Shown: positions 6,849 through 15,659 of the stretch, in pieces
Numbering within the stretch: the first letter of the stretch is position 1
Layout of the letters: each line of letters starts with the position of its first letter
Source: an uncultured Curvibacter sp.
GTDB taxonomy: Bacteria; Pseudomonadota; Gammaproteobacteria; Burkholderiales; Burkholderiaceae
DNA: 16,770 nucleotides
Direction of reading: 5' to 3'
Assembly: GCA_946481355.1 (NCBI GenBank)
Contig: CAMLNH010000014.1
Coordinates: 1-16,770, forward strand
Translations under genes and position numbers: made by a program
Notes under the pieces: model-generated
The model's input: only the letters and a program-made list of their open reading frames with translations
The model's database searches: none
Told to the model about the DNA's origin: nothing

Positions 6849-7573
6849 ACTGGTACCGCAACCCATCGGCCATCGAACAGCTGGCCGCCGCCTATGTGGC
6901 CGGCACCCTGCGAGGCCCTGCGCGCCGGCGTTTTGAAGCCGCCATGCAACGCCAGCCGGCCCTCGTGACAGCGGTGAACGACTGGACCCAACGTCTGGCG
7001 CCCTTGCACCTGGCCCTGCCGGTGCAGACCCCCAGTCCTGAGCTGTGGCGACGCATCGCGCAGGCGACCGGCACCGCCCCGGCCAAAGCCCCACCCTCCT
7101 GGTGGCAGCGCCTGCTGGCCCCTATCCCTGCCGGTGCCCTGGCCCTGGGCCTGATGATGGGCATGCTGATCCCCGTCGTGTGGCAGATCCACAGCGACAC
7201 CCAGCGCGGCATGGAGCTGCCCGACAGCTATGTGGGCGTGCTGGGCACGGCCGAGGGAAAGCCGGGCTTGATCATCTCCAGTCTCCGCAGGGGGAAGGTG
7301 GTGGACATCAAGCGTGTGACGCCGGTGGAGGTGCCGCCGGGGCAAATGCTGTACCTGTGGCGTATCGACAAGGCGGGTGCCGTCACCGCGGTGGCGCCGC
7401 TGCCTGATGTGCCCAGTGCCCCCTTCACGCACCTGACGCTGAACGAACCCGCCGAGCAGGTGTTCTTCCCGGCCGTGGAGCTGGCGGTGTCGCTGGAGCC
7501 GGTGGGCAGCCAGCCTGTTACTCCGACCACGCCCTTTGTCTACCGCGGGCTCTGCGGCAAGCTCTGGCGCTGA
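6845..7573 (+). CDS. RskA-type membrane anti-sigma factor
   Basis: A 242-aa single-span membrane protein. The cytoplasmic N-terminus (residues 1-75) has IEQLAAAYVAGTLRGPARRRFE and a following W47, typical of RskA/COG5343 anti-sigma domains, and lacks the His-Cys zinc motif of the ZAS type. A transmembrane helix covers about 94-115. The periplasmic C-terminal domain (about 120-240) is the usual RskA fold region with a conserved-looking PPGQMLYLWRIDK segment and ends in a short basic tail. GGAGG at 6834-6838 serves as ribosome site, and the ATG overlaps the sigma stop by 4 nt. It should hold the adjacent sigma factor inactive at the membrane until released by proteolysis or another signal; the trigger is unknown. 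Confidence 0.9.
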   Translation: MNWYRNPSAIEQLAAAYVAGTLRGPARRRFEAAMQRQPALVTAVNDWTQRLAPLHLALPVQTPSPELWRRIAQATGTAPAKAPPSWWQRLLAPIPAGALALGLMMGMLIPVVWQIHSDTQRGMELPDSYVGVLGTAEGKPGLIISSLRRGKVVDIKRVTPVEVPPGQMLYLWRIDKAGAVTAVAPLPDVPSAPFTHLTLNEPAEQVFFPAVELAVSLEPVGSQPVTPTTPFVYRGLCGKLWR

Positions 7574-7858
7574 CCACAGCGGTTCGCGCGCCCTACCAGC
7601 CAGGCCCAGCGCACGGCAGATACACGCCCGAACCCCGGGTGTGACTTGGGCCCGTCCGGCATAGGCCGCCCTGCCAGGCCAGCGGCTTGGCCATGCGTGC
7701 TGCAAAAAAGCGATTCCTCCGGTATCGATCCGGGCCCAACGCGCCCACCCTCTCCACCTGTTTTCGCTTGCCTGGCGCGCTCATGCATCCATGCCGAGCT
7801 GGCGAAGCGCACTGGATACTGGATAAAAAAACAGTTAAATATTCTTGTGGCTGTCCAG
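7574..7858. other. Intergenic region upstream of the efflux promoter
   Basis: No convincing gene. A short inverted repeat GGCCA-GCGGCT-TGGCC (about 7677-7692) has no T-tract, so no clear terminator for the sigma operon was found. The last 35 nt are AT-rich (AAAAAAACAGTTAAATATTC, 7826-7845) and lie just upstream of the efflux -35 box, where an UP element would sit. Confidence 0.4.
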
Positions 7859-7887
7859 TTGACAGCTTTTCTCATTCAAAATAGAAT
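7859..7887 (+). promoter_or_regulatory. Sigma-70 promoter of the RND efflux operon
   Basis: A perfect -35 box TTGACA (7859-7864), a 17-nt spacer and TAGAAT (7882-7887, five of six consensus) lie 63 nt upstream of the membrane-fusion gene. Transcription should start near 7894. AT-rich DNA at 7826-7845 may add an UP element. The -10 box and predicted start are covered by a palindrome, so this strong promoter is likely kept off by a repressor. Confidence 0.82.
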
Positions 7888-7900
7888 GAATGATCATTCA
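7872..7900. promoter_or_regulatory. Operator, probably for the TetR repressor encoded at the end of the operon
   Basis: TGAATGATCATTCA (7887-7900) is a perfect 14-bp palindrome centred on the predicted transcription start. Extra half-sites TCATTC (7872-7877) and GAATGA (7884-7889) form a second dyad with 6-nt spacing across the spacer and -10 box. In total there are two GAATGA and two TCATTC half-sites in 28 nt. The half-site is like that of the Bm3R1 operator (GGAATGAACGTTCATTCC) of another TetR-family protein. Binding here would block RNA polymerase. Confidence 0.75.
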
Positions 7901-7950
7901 GTTAACGACAAATACCGACCACCCTTTTTCGTTTCAGTCCAAGGCCTTCC

Positions 7951-9141
7951 ATGCACACCCCCCACCCCCTCCGTTTCCATCCCCACTGGCTGCCTGCCGC
8001 CGCCGCTCTGGCCGTCGCCCTCGTGCTGGTGGCTTGTTCCCCCAGCCAGGCCGATTCCGGCGCGGGCGCGCCTGCGGCTCCGGTCGTAGGCGTGATCACC
8101 GTGCAGGCCCAGGATCTGGCGCTGAGCACCGAGCTGGCCGGGCGCACCGCGCCCTACCTGATCGCCGAGGTTCGCCCCCAGGTGTCCGGCCTGGTGCAGG
8201 CCCGGTCCTTTGGTGAAGGCGCGGAGGTCAAGGCCGGCCAGACGCTGTACCAGATCGAGGCGGCACGCTACGAATCGGCGTTGGACAGCGCCAAGGCCAA
8301 CCTGGCCAAGGCCGAGGCCAACCTCACCGCCACCCGGCTGCGCGCCGGCCGTTACGACGAGCTGGCCGGCATCGAGGCCGTGAGCAAGCAGGCCCGCGAC
8401 GACGCCCAGGCCGCGCTCAAGCAGGCGCAGGCCGAGGTGCTGGCAGCGCAGGCCCAGGTGCGCGCCGCCCAGATCGACCTGAACTACACCCGCGTCAGCG
8501 CCCCGATCTCCGGCCGCATCGGCCGCTCCTCCGTTACGGCCGGCGCGCTCGTCACGGCCAACCAGAGCGAGACTCTGGCCACGATCCAGCAGCTCGACCC
8601 GATCTATGTCGACGTCACGCAGACCAGCGCCGAGCTGCTGCGCCTGCAGAAGGACATGGCCGAAGGTCGCCTGCGCGCCAACGGCCGCGCCAACGTGAAG
8701 CTGCTGCTCGAAGACGGCTCGGTCTACCCGCTGCAGGGCAAGCTGCAGTTCTCCGAGGTGTCGGTCGATCCCGGTACGGGCAGCGTGACGCTGCGCGCCG
8801 TCTTTCCCAACCCCAAGCGCCAGCTGCTGCCGGGCATGTATGTGCGCGCCATCGTGGAAAAGGGCGTGGGCCAACAGGCCATCCTGATTCCCCAGCAATC
8901 GGTCACGCGCGATGCCAAGGGCCAAGCCACTGCGCTGGTGCTGGGCGCCGACAACACCGTGCAAGCGCGCACGCTGCAGATCGGCCAGTCCGTGGGCAAC
9001 CAGTGGCTGGTGACCGGCGGACTCAAGGCCGGTGAGCAGGTGATCGTCGACGGTCTGCAGAAAGTCCAGCCCGGCTCCCCGGCCCAGGGCACGCCCTGGC
9101 AGCCCCCGGCCGACGTCAAGACGGCCCAGGCCCCCAACTGA
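7951..9141 (+). CDS. acrA: RND efflux periplasmic adaptor (membrane fusion) lipoprotein
   Basis: A 396-aa adaptor of the AcrA/MexA family, linking the inner-membrane pump to the outer-membrane channel. The N-terminus is a lipoprotein signal with lipobox LVAC, C29. The first lipoyl half is about 73-103 ([25 protein letters not shown]). An alpha-helical hairpin spans about 104-178, rich in Ala/Gln/Glu heptads. The second lipoyl half is about 182-206 ([12 protein letters not shown]). Beta-barrel and membrane-proximal domains follow to about 375. The length matches the family. It is the first gene after the promoter at 7859-7887 and lies 23 nt before the pump gene. The symbol is a family-level label; substrates cannot be read from the sequence. 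Confidence 0.93.
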   Translation: MHTPHPLRFHPHWLPAAAALAVALVLVACSPSQADSGAGAPAAPVVGVITVQAQDLALSTELAGRTAPYLIAEVRPQVSGLVQARSFGEGAEVKAGQTLYQIEAARYESALDSAKANLAKAEANLTATRLRAGRYDELAGIEAVSKQARDDAQAALKQAQAEVLAAQAQVRAAQIDLNYTRVSAPISGRIGRSSVTAGALVTANQSETLATIQQLDPIYVDVTQTSAELLRLQKDMAEGRLRANGRANVKLLLEDGSVYPLQGKLQFSEVSVDPGTGSVTLRAVFPNPKRQLLPGMYVRAIVEKGVGQQAILIPQQSVTRDAKGQATALVLGADNTVQARTLQIGQSVGNQWLVTGGLKAGEQVIVDGLQKVQPGSPAQGTPWQPPADVKTAQAPN

Positions 9142-9164
9142 ACGCGTCCCCAGGAGTACTCGAC

Positions 9165-12100
9165 ATGTCCCGCCTGTTCATCGACAGGCCCATCTTTGCA
9201 TGGGTCCTCGCCATCGTCGTGATGCTGGCCGGCGCGCTGGCCATCCGCACGCTGCCCATCTCGCAATACCCGCAAATCGCCCCGCCGCAGATCTCGATCA
9301 ACGCCAACTACCCCGGCGCCTCCGCCAAGACGCTCGAAGACACGGTCACCCAGGTCATCGAGCAGAAGATGAAGGGCATCGACGGCCTGACCTACATCGC
9401 GTCCACCAGCGATTCCTCGGGCGCCGCCACGATCACCCTGACCTTCACCGCCGGCACCAACCCCGACATCGCCCAGGTCCAGGTGCAGAACAAGCTGCAG
9501 GTGGCCATGCCCCTGCTGCCGCAGGAGGTGCAACGCCAGGGCGTGCAGGTGGTCAAGTCCACCGTGAATTTCCTCATGGTGCTGGGCTTCGTCTCCGAAG
9601 ACGGCAGCATGGATCAGACCGATCTGTCCGACTACGTGTCGTCCAATGTGGTGGACGCGCTGAGCCGCGTCGAGGGCGTGGGCGAGGTCCAGCTCTTCGG
9701 CGCGCAGTACGCCATGCGCATCTGGCTGGATCCGAACAAGCTCAACCAGTACCAGCTGACCCCGGCCGACGTCGTGGGCGCCATCCAGGCCCAGAACGCC
9801 CAGGTCTCGGCCGGCCAGCTGGGCAGCGCGCCGGCACGCCTGGGCCAGCAGCTCAACGCGACGATCACGGCCCAGACCCGCCTGCAGACGCCCGAGCAGT
9901 TCGGCGCCATCCTGCTCAAGAGCCAGCGCGACGGCGCCAACGTGCGCCTGCGCGACGTGGCCCGCATCGAGATGGGCGCGGAGACCTACGCCACGGTCTC
10001 GCGCTACAACGGCAAGCCCGCCGCCGGCGTGGCCGTGAAGCTGGCCTCGGGTGCCAACGCGCTGTCCACGGCCCAGGCCGTGGAAGCCAAGCTGGCCGAG
10101 CTGCAGCCCTTCATGCCCGCGGGCATGAAGACGGTGGTGCCCTATGACACCACGCCCTTCGTCGAGGTCTCGATCCACGAGGTGGTCAAGACCCTGGCCG
10201 AGGCCATCTTGCTGGTCTTCCTGGTGATGTACCTCTTCCTGCAGAACTTCCGCGCCACGCTGATCCCGACCATCGCCGTACCCGTGGTGCTGCTCGGCAC
10301 CTTCGGTGTCATGGCCGTGGCGGGCTTCTCGATCAACACGCTGACCATGTTCGGTCTGGTGCTGGCCATCGGCCTGCTGGTGGACGACGCCATCGTCGTG
10401 GTCGAAAACGTCGAGCGCGTGATGGCCGAGGAAGGCCTCTCGCCCAAGGAAGCCACGCGCAAGTCCATGGGCCAGATCTCGGGCGCGCTGGTGGGCATTG
10501 CCCTGGTGCTCTCGGCCGTGTTCGTGCCCATGGCCTTCTTCGGTGGCTCGACCGGCGTGATCTACCGCCAGTTCTCCATCACCATCGTCTCGGCCATGGT
10601 GCTGTCGGTGCTCGTGGCCATGGTGCTCACGCCGGCGCTGTGCGCGACCATGCTCAAGCCCATCGACAAGTCGCACCATGCCGGGCGCAAGGGCTTCTTC
10701 GGCTGGTTCAACCGCCGCTTCGACGCCGCCACCGATGGCTACCAGGGCGTGGTGCAGCGCATGCTGGCCAGGCGCGGCCGGCACCTGCTGGTCTACGGCG
10801 TGCTGGTGATCGGCATGGGCCTGCTCTTCCTGCGCCTGCCTACCTCCTTCCTGCCCGATGAGGACCAGGGCATCCTCTTCGCCCAGATCCAGCTGCCTTC
10901 GGGCGCAACGCAGGAGCGCACGCTGCAGGTGGTCGAGCGCGTGGAGCAGCATTTCCTCGCCGGCGAGAAGGACAGCGTGGAATCGGTCTTCTCGGTCGCG
11001 GGCTTCAGCTTCGCCGGCCAGGGCGAGAACATGGCCATCGGCTTCGTGAAGCTCAAGGACTGGAGCGAGCGCCAGGACGCCGCCCAGCATGTGCAGGCCA
11101 TCGCCGGCCGGGCCATGGGCGCCTTCATGCAGTTCCGCGATGCCATGGCCTTCGCCTTCGCACCGCCTGCTGTGATCGAACTGGGCAACGCCACGGGCTT
11201 CAACCTCTTCCTGCAGGATCGCGGCGGTCTGGGCCACGAAGCCCTGATGAACGCGCGCAACCAGTTCCTGGGCCTGGCGGCGCAGCACCCCGACCTCGTC
11301 GGCGTGCGTCCCAACGGTCTGGAGGATTCGCCGCAGCTGCGCCTCGATATCGACCACGCCAAGGCCGGTGCGCTGGGCGTTTCTGTGGCGGACATCAACG
11401 CCATGCTCTCGACGGCCTGGGGCAGTGCCTACGTCAACGACTTCATCGACCGCGGCCGTGTCAAGCGCGTCTACATCCAGGCCGACGCCGACTTCCGCAT
11501 GCAGCCCGAGGACTTGGCCAGCTGGCGCGTGCGCAACAACGCCGGCCAGATGGTGCCCTTCTCGGCCTTCGGCACGGCGCGCTGGGAGATCGGTTCGCCG
11601 CGGCTGGAGCGCTACAACGGCCTGCCGGCCCTGGAAATCGCGGGCGAAGCCACGCCGGGCAAGAGTTCGGGCGCAGCGATGAAGGCGGTGGAAGAGATTG
11701 CTGCCCAGCTGCCCGCGGGCGTGGGCATCGCCTGGACCGGCCTGTCCTACCAGGAGCGCCTGTCCGGCTCGCAGGCCCCGGCTCTGTACGCGCTCTCGCT
11801 GCTGGTCGTCTTCCTGTGCCTGGCAGCGCTGTACGAAAGCTGGTCCGTGCCCTTCGCGGTGATGATGGTCGTGCCCCTGGGCGTGATCGGCGCCCTGCTT
11901 GCGGCCAGCGCACGGGGCCTGTCCAACGACGTCTACTTCCAGGTCGGCTTGCTGACCACCATCGGCCTGGCGGCCAAGAACGCCATCCTGATCGTCGAAT
12001 TCGCCAAGGAACAGATGGAGCACGGCAAGGCCCTGCTCGACGCCACCCTCGAAGCCGTGCGCCTGCGCCTGCGCCCCATCCTCATGACCTCGCTGGCCTT

Positions 12101-12290
12101 CGCCCTGGGCGTGCTGCCCCTGGCCCTGGCCTCGGGCGCGGGTTCGGGCAGCCAGAACGCCATCGGCACCGGTGTGCTCGGTGGCGTGATCGCTGCCACC
12201 GTGCTCGGGATCTTCTTCGTGCCAGTCTTCTTCGTCGTGATCAAGAAGCTGTTCCCGGGCAAGCCGTCCGCCTCGGACCCTGCCGCCTGA
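9165..12290 (+). CDS. acrB: RND multidrug efflux pump, inner-membrane permease (HAE-1/AcrB type)
   Basis: A 1041-aa proton-driven drug exporter, close to the usual AcrB length of about 1049. The N-terminus [14 protein letters not shown] is typical of the family. The proton relay residues are intact: D407 and D408 in [13 protein letters not shown] (TM4), K938 in [14 protein letters not shown] (TM10) and R970 in RLRPILMT. Two large periplasmic loops (about 30-335 and 560-870) hold the porter and docking domains. Twelve membrane spans are expected from the hydrophobic segments. AGGAG precedes the ATG. It sits between the adaptor and outer-membrane genes in one operon, as usual. Substrate range is not predictable; solvents, dyes or antibiotics are typical for the family. 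Confidence 0.97.
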   Translation: MSRLFIDRPIFAWVLAIVVMLAGALAIRTLPISQYPQIAPPQISINANYPGASAKTLEDTVTQVIEQKMKGIDGLTYIASTSDSSGAATITLTFTAGTNPDIAQVQVQNKLQVAMPLLPQEVQRQGVQVVKSTVNFLMVLGFVSEDGSMDQTDLSDYVSSNVVDALSRVEGVGEVQLFGAQYAMRIWLDPNKLNQYQLTPADVVGAIQAQNAQVSAGQLGSAPARLGQQLNATITAQTRLQTPEQFGAILLKSQRDGANVRLRDVARIEMGAETYATVSRYNGKPAAGVAVKLASGANALSTAQAVEAKLAELQPFMPAGMKTVVPYDTTPFVEVSIHEVVKTLAEAILLVFLVMYLFLQNFRATLIPTIAVPVVLLGTFGVMAVAGFSINTLTMFGLVLAIGLLVDDAIVVVENVERVMAEEGLSPKEATRKSMGQISGALVGIALVLSAVFVPMAFFGGSTGVIYRQFSITIVSAMVLSVLVAMVLTPALCATMLKPIDKSHHAGRKGFFGWFNRRFDAATDGYQGVVQRMLARRGRHLLVYGVLVIGMGLLFLRLPTSFLPDEDQGILFAQIQLPSGATQERTLQVVERVEQHFLAGEKDSVESVFSVAGFSFAGQGENMAIGFVKLKDWSERQDAAQHVQAIAGRAMGAFMQFRDAMAFAFAPPAVIELGNATGFNLFLQDRGGLGHEALMNARNQFLGLAAQHPDLVGVRPNGLEDSPQLRLDIDHAKAGALGVSVADINAMLSTAWGSAYVNDFIDRGRVKRVYIQADADFRMQPEDLASWRVRNNAGQMVPFSAFGTARWEIGSPRLERYNGLPALEIAGEATPGKSSGAAMKAVEEIAAQLPAGVGIAWTGLSYQERLSGSQAPALYALSLLVVFLCLAALYESWSVPFAVMMVVPLGVIGALLAASARGLSNDVYFQVGLLTTIGLAAKNAILIVEFAKEQMEHGKALLDATLEAVRLRLRPILMTSLAFALGVLPLALASGAGSGSQNAIGTGVLGGVIAATVLGIFFVPVFFVVIKKLFPGKPSASDPAA

Positions 12291-12319
12291 TCCACTGCAC
12301 GCCTACAAGGATGAAAACC

Positions 12320-13756
12320 ATGTCTCCCTTTCTGCCACGTCCATCGGTGCTGAGCGCGGTCGCCGCGGCCGTCCTGCTGAGCGCCTGCACCACGCTCGCC
12401 CCCGACTACGAGCGCCCTCCAGCCCCGGTGCCCGCCACCTGGAGCGCGCCAGCCGCCGGGGACGATGCCCGCACACCCGCAGCCGATCTCGGCTGGCAGG
12501 AATTCATCACCGACGCGCAGCTGCGTCAGGTCGTCGCGCTGGCCCTCGAAAACAACCGCGACCTGCGCGTGGCCGCGCTCAACGTGGAACGCTTCCAGGC
12601 GCTCTACCAGGTACAGCGCTCGGAGCTCTTCCCCTCGGTCAATGTCGGCGGTGGCCAGAACGCGCAGCGTCTGCCCGGCGACCTCTCCGGCACGGGCCAG
12701 CCGCGCGTGACGCGTCAATACACCGCGACCGTGGGCGTCAGCGCCTATGAGCTCGACCTGTTCGGCCGCGTGCGCAGCCTGCGCGACGCCGCCCTGTCGG
12801 AGTACCTCGCCACCGAAGCCGCCCAGCGCAGCACGCAGATCAGCCTGGTCTCGCAGGTCGCCGTCGCCTACATGACCCTGGCCGCCGACCGCGAGCGGCT
12901 CGCGCTGGCCCAGCAGACGCTGCAGAGCCGGCAGGAAACGCTGCGGCTGACGCAACGCATGTTCGAGCTGGGCGTGTCGTCGGCCCTGGACCTGCGGCAG
13001 GTCCAGAGCACTGTGGACTCGGCACGCGTCGATGTCGCCGGCTACACCAGCCAGGTGGCACAGGACGTGAATGCGCTCACCCTGCTGGTGGGTCACCCGC
13101 TCGAAGCAACCTTGCTCCCGGCCGATCTCTCGGGTGCCACCCTGACCCTGGTCGACGACCTGCCGGCCGGCGTGCCGTCCGAGGTGCTCGTGCAGCGGCC
13201 CGACGTGCTGCAGGCCGAGAAGGCGCTGGAAGCCGCCAACGCCAACATCGGTGCGGCACGGGCGGCCTTCTTCCCGCGCATTTCGCTGACGGCCGGTGCC
13301 GGTTCGGCCAGTGCCTCGCTCGACGATCTGTTCAAGGCCGGACAGGGCTACTGGAGCTTCGTGCCGCAGATCACCCTGCCCATCTTCGACGGCGGGCGCA
13401 ACCGCGCCAACCTGCGGGTCTCGCAGGTTGACCGCGACATCGCGCTGGCCCAGTATGAAAAGGCCGTCCAGTCGGCCTTCCGTGATGTGTCGGACGCGCT
13501 GGCCCAACGCGCCACCATCGGTGAACAGGTGGCGGCCCAGCAGGCCCTGGTGTCGTCAACCCAGGATGCCTACCGCCTGGCCCGCGCGCGCTACGACAAA
13601 GGCATCGACGACTACCTGAGCACCCTGGACGCGCAGCGCTCCAGCTATGCCGCGCAGCAGGGCCTGATCGCCGCGCGCCTGGCACAGCAGGTCAACCGGG
13701 TCACCACCTACAAGGTCCTGGGCGGCGGCGTACGCGCGGCATCCGGGAAGGGATAA
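12320..13756 (+). CDS. oprM: RND efflux outer-membrane channel lipoprotein (OprM/NodT family)
   Basis: A 478-aa outer-membrane factor. The signal peptide ends in lipobox LSAC with C23, followed by TTLAPDYERPPAPVPATW, a typical NodT/OprM opening. Two OEP repeats (about 66-255 and 285-470) carry the long helices and beta strands of a trimeric TolC-like channel, with FGRVRS and FDGGRNRANL landmarks. The ATG at 12320 is preferred because AAGGA lies 8 nt before it; an in-frame ATG at 12311 would add three residues but has no spaced ribosome site. It lies 29 nt after the pump gene. Its TAA shares its last base with the ATG of the TetR gene. The symbol marks the family, not proven orthology. Confidence 0.93.
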   Translation: MSPFLPRPSVLSAVAAAVLLSACTTLAPDYERPPAPVPATWSAPAAGDDARTPAADLGWQEFITDAQLRQVVALALENNRDLRVAALNVERFQALYQVQRSELFPSVNVGGGQNAQRLPGDLSGTGQPRVTRQYTATVGVSAYELDLFGRVRSLRDAALSEYLATEAAQRSTQISLVSQVAVAYMTLAADRERLALAQQTLQSRQETLRLTQRMFELGVSSALDLRQVQSTVDSARVDVAGYTSQVAQDVNALTLLVGHPLEATLLPADLSGATLTLVDDLPAGVPSEVLVQRPDVLQAEKALEAANANIGAARAAFFPRISLTAGAGSASASLDDLFKAGQGYWSFVPQITLPIFDGGRNRANLRVSQVDRDIALAQYEKAVQSAFRDVSDALAQRATIGEQVAAQQALVSSTQDAYRLARARYDKGIDDYLSTLDAQRSSYAAQQGLIAARLAQQVNRVTTYKVLGGGVRAASGKG

Positions 13757-14379
13757 TGAACCGCAACAGTGAGAGCCCAGGCATGCCATCCACCCCGTCC
13801 GACAAGTCCCAGCTGCGCCGCCTCCAGGTCCTGGATGCGGCCGCCGAGTGCTTCCGCCGCAGCGGCTTTCATGGCGCCAGCATGGCCGAGATCGCCAAGG
13901 TCGCGGGCATGAGCCCGGGGCACATCTACAACCTGTTCGAGAACAAGGACGAGATCATCGCGGCCATCGTCGAACGTGACCGTGACGAGATCGTGCAAAG
14001 CATCTCCGAGGGCGAACAGGCCGAGGACCTGCTCAAGGACGTGCTGCACTGGGTGGACCAGAGCATCGATGGGACCAACGAAATGACAGACCCGGCCTTG
14101 AGTATCGAGGTGCTGGCCGAGGCCTGTCGCAATCCCAAGCTGGCCGCCGTGGTGCAGGCCAGCGAAGCCGTCATCCACGAGAAATCGGCAGGCTATGTGC
14201 GCAAGGCGCTGGGCGACCAGGCCGCGGCGCTGGCCCCCGGGGAGATCGGCGCGCGCGCCGTTGTCATCGGCGCGATATTCAACGGTCTGATGAACCAGAG
14301 CATCTCCATGCCCAGGATGGACAAGGAAGCCGTCAAGCCCGTGGTCCAGCGGGTGTTGCGCCAGTTGCTGACACCCTGA
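13756..14379 (+). CDS. TetR/AcrR-family transcriptional repressor of the efflux operon
   Basis: A 207-aa protein with an N-terminal TetR DNA-binding domain (about 21-70): ILDAA-like VLDAAAECFRRSGFHG, ASMAEIAKVAGMSPGHIYNLFENKDEI. An all-helical ligand-binding domain continues to the C-terminus (AcrR-type, about 80-205). The ATG overlaps the stop of the channel gene by one base (TAATG) and GGAAGGG supplies the ribosome site, so it is translated from the efflux transcript. It most likely binds the palindrome at 7887-7900 and is released by a pump substrate. Position at the end of the operon rather than divergent to it gives direct negative autoregulation. Confidence 0.93.
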   Translation: MNRNSESPGMPSTPSDKSQLRRLQVLDAAAECFRRSGFHGASMAEIAKVAGMSPGHIYNLFENKDEIIAAIVERDRDEIVQSISEGEQAEDLLKDVLHWVDQSIDGTNEMTDPALSIEVLAEACRNPKLAAVVQASEAVIHEKSAGYVRKALGDQAAALAPGEIGARAVVIGAIFNGLMNQSISMPRMDKEAVKPVVQRVLRQLLTP

Positions 14380-14390
14380 GCCCCGCCTCG

Positions 14391-14404
14391 GGCCGCGTGC
14401 GGCC
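14391..14404 (+). terminator. Weak GC-rich hairpin after the TetR gene
   Basis: GGCCGC-GT-GCGGCC is a near-palindromic stem 12 nt after the TetR stop. There is no following T-tract, so it is at best a Rho-dependent or pausing site. Confidence 0.25.
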
Positions 14405-14462
14405 ACCCCACCGGGGCCGGCACTCTGTAAGATGGCGGGGCATCGCATCAGCAAGGACCGAC

Positions 14463-14891
14463 ATGGCCAATATTGCAAGCTTCCTGAAATCAGAAATCTC
14501 CCGCATCGCCCGCAAAGAGATCCGCGCCGAAACCCAGGCCCTGAAGAAGGCCTCGACCCAGTACCGCAGCGACATTGCGGCCCTCAAGCGCCGCCTGGCC
14601 GAACAGGACCGCCTGATCGCGCGCCTGAAGAAGGCCAAGCCGGCCGCAGCTGCGGCCGAGACCGGCCAAGAGGCGCCGCAACGGCGCTTCCGCGCTGACG
14701 GCTTTGCGAGCCTGCGCAAGAAGCTGGGGCTGTCGGCCGCCGACATGGGCAAGCTGCTCGGCGTTTCACTGCAGACGATCTACCACTGGGAAAAGGGCCA
14801 GTCCAAGCCCCGGGCCAGCCAGATGCAGGGCATTGCCGAGGTACGCAAGCTCGGCAAGCGTGGCGCAGCCGCCCGCCTGGCCGAAGCCTGA
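14463..14891 (+). CDS. Small coiled-coil protein with C-terminal XRE-type helix-turn-helix
   Basis: A 142-aa cytoplasmic protein. Residues 1-58 are highly charged and helical (KSEISRIARKEIRAE, then ALKRRLAEQDRLIARLKK), likely a coiled coil for oligomerisation. An Ala/Pro linker covers about 59-75. A Cro/CI-like helix-turn-helix covers about 81-128 (LRKKLGLSAADMGKLLGVS, then QTIYHWEKGQSKPR). AAGGA five nt before the ATG fixes the start; the frame is open further upstream without support. It looks like a conserved betaproteobacterial DNA-binding protein of unknown target. A TAAGAT sequence at 14428-14433 may be its -10 box, but no good -35 accompanies it. It is unlikely to belong to the efflux operon. 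Confidence 0.85.
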   Translation: MANIASFLKSEISRIARKEIRAETQALKKASTQYRSDIAALKRRLAEQDRLIARLKKAKPAAAAAETGQEAPQRRFRADGFASLRKKLGLSAADMGKLLGVSLQTIYHWEKGQSKPRASQMQGIAEVRKLGKRGAAARLAEA

Positions 14892-14898
14892 ACCCGCG

Positions 14899-14913
14899 GC
14901 AGGGTCACCCTGC
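14899..14913. terminator. Hairpin between two convergent genes
   Basis: GCAGGG-TCA-CCCTGC is a perfect 6-bp hairpin in the 30-nt gap between the coiled-coil/XRE gene and the convergent 50-aa ORF. It has no T-tract on either side; it may slow transcription from both directions. Confidence 0.35.
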
Positions 14914-14921
14914 GCCGGGCT

Positions 14922-15074
14922 TCAGCTGAAATAGCAGGCCAGCCCCAGCAAGGCCAGCGCCACCAGAACGAAGCCCAGCTTGTAGCGGCCCGAGACAGGC
15001 CGGGGCCGGTGGGTATGAGGCTCCAGTGCGGCCGGCCGCGTCAGCAGCCCGGGCATGGTGGTTTCATGGTCCAT
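14922..15074 (-). CDS. 50-aa single-span membrane protein, hypothetical
   Basis: The ORF encodes a short polar N-terminus (residues 1-30, several His, Pro and Arg) and one strongly hydrophobic helix at about 31-49 (YKLGFVLVALALLGLACYF) at the extreme C-terminus, the pattern of a tail-anchored inner-membrane small protein. AAGAGA about 6 nt before the ATG is a modest ribosome site; an internal ATG at 15056 is an alternative. It is divergent from the lipoprotein gene at 15147 and convergent with the XRE gene. The clean polar/hydrophobic division supports a real gene; the function is unknown. The open frame continues upstream to 15500, but that part is antisense to the lipoprotein gene. Confidence 0.6.
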   Translation of the reverse strand: MDHETTMPGLLTRPAALEPHTHRPRPVSGRYKLGFVLVALALLGLACYFS

Positions 15075-15146
15075 ACGACGTCTCTTTCTTCTGGAATGCG
15101 TCGGGTCTCGCGCCCGCTGCGGACGGTATTCTATGATGCAGACATC

Positions 15147-15608
15147 ATGAGGAACCGTGCCTGTGCCCCCACGCTCTTGTTGAGCCTGCCCCTGCTGCTC
15201 GGTGGCTGCGCGGCGCTCAACGACGCCACCATGCGTGCCCTGGCCACGCCGGCGCCCGCACTCGCGGTGATCGGCGAACGGGTGCTCACGGGTGACGTGC
15301 TGCTCTACACCGACCGCAGCGCCACGGTGCAACTGCGCAGCCAGGAAGAACCGGCCCTGAGCTGCATGGGCAGCATGCGTTACACCAGCAGCACGGGGGG
15401 CATGGTGTCCCTGCGCTGCAGCGATGGGCGCCAGGCGCAGCTGATCTATACCGCCCTTGGAGAAACCAGTGGCCATGGCGCAGGCCGTGACGAGACACAC
15501 AGCGTCAGCATCACCTACGGCCTAGCCCCCGAAGCCGCACGCGCCTGGCTGATCGCACCACCCGGCAAGCGGCTGGTGAGCGACGGCGACAGCCTGCGAC
15601 TGGAATGA
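15147..15608 (+). CDS. Small putative lipoprotein, hypothetical
   Basis: A 153-aa protein with a lipoprotein signal peptide: basic MRNR, hydrophobic core, lipobox LGGC with C21. The mature part is mostly beta-like and has two further cysteines (C73 in LSCMGSMRY, C91 in LRCSDGRQ) that could form a disulfide bond in the periplasm. No known domain is recognised. No good ribosome site precedes the ATG. A TATGAT sequence at 15132-15137 lies close enough that a very short or leaderless transcript is possible. It ends 50 nt before the convergent helicase gene. Confidence 0.78.
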   Translation: MRNRACAPTLLLSLPLLLGGCAALNDATMRALATPAPALAVIGERVLTGDVLLYTDRSATVQLRSQEEPALSCMGSMRYTSSTGGMVSLRCSDGRQAQLIYTALGETSGHGAGRDETHSVSITYGLAPEAARAWLIAPPGKRLVSDGDSLRLE

Positions 15609-15639
15609 AAAAACCCGCCGGCATCACTGCGGGCGGGTT
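15607..15639 (-). terminator. Rho-independent terminator of the helicase gene
   Basis: On the minus strand an 8-bp stem (AACCCGCC, 15639-15632, with GGCGGGTT, 15619-15612) is followed by a run of T (from the A tract at 15608-15613). It lies about 20 nt after the helicase stop. In the plus direction it has the hairpin without a clean T-run, so it would end the lipoprotein transcript less efficiently. Confidence 0.85.
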
Positions 15640-15659
15640 GCTCTGACGAACGGAATCGA

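Noticed and set aside
8724..12023. A 1099-codon open frame on the minus strand across the efflux pump gene
   Set aside because: It is antisense to the clear AcrB-type gene. Its composition (His, Gln, Gly, Val, Asp rich) is the usual product of reading a GC-rich gene backwards, and no domain is recognisable.
11816..12319. N-terminal extension of the outer-membrane channel frame to a 646-codon ORF
   Set aside because: The extension lies inside the pump gene. The signal peptide and lipobox start at 12320, with a ribosome site just before it.
11933..13507. A 524-codon minus-strand frame across the channel gene
   Set aside because: It is antisense to a clear OprM-family gene and lacks any recognisable domain.
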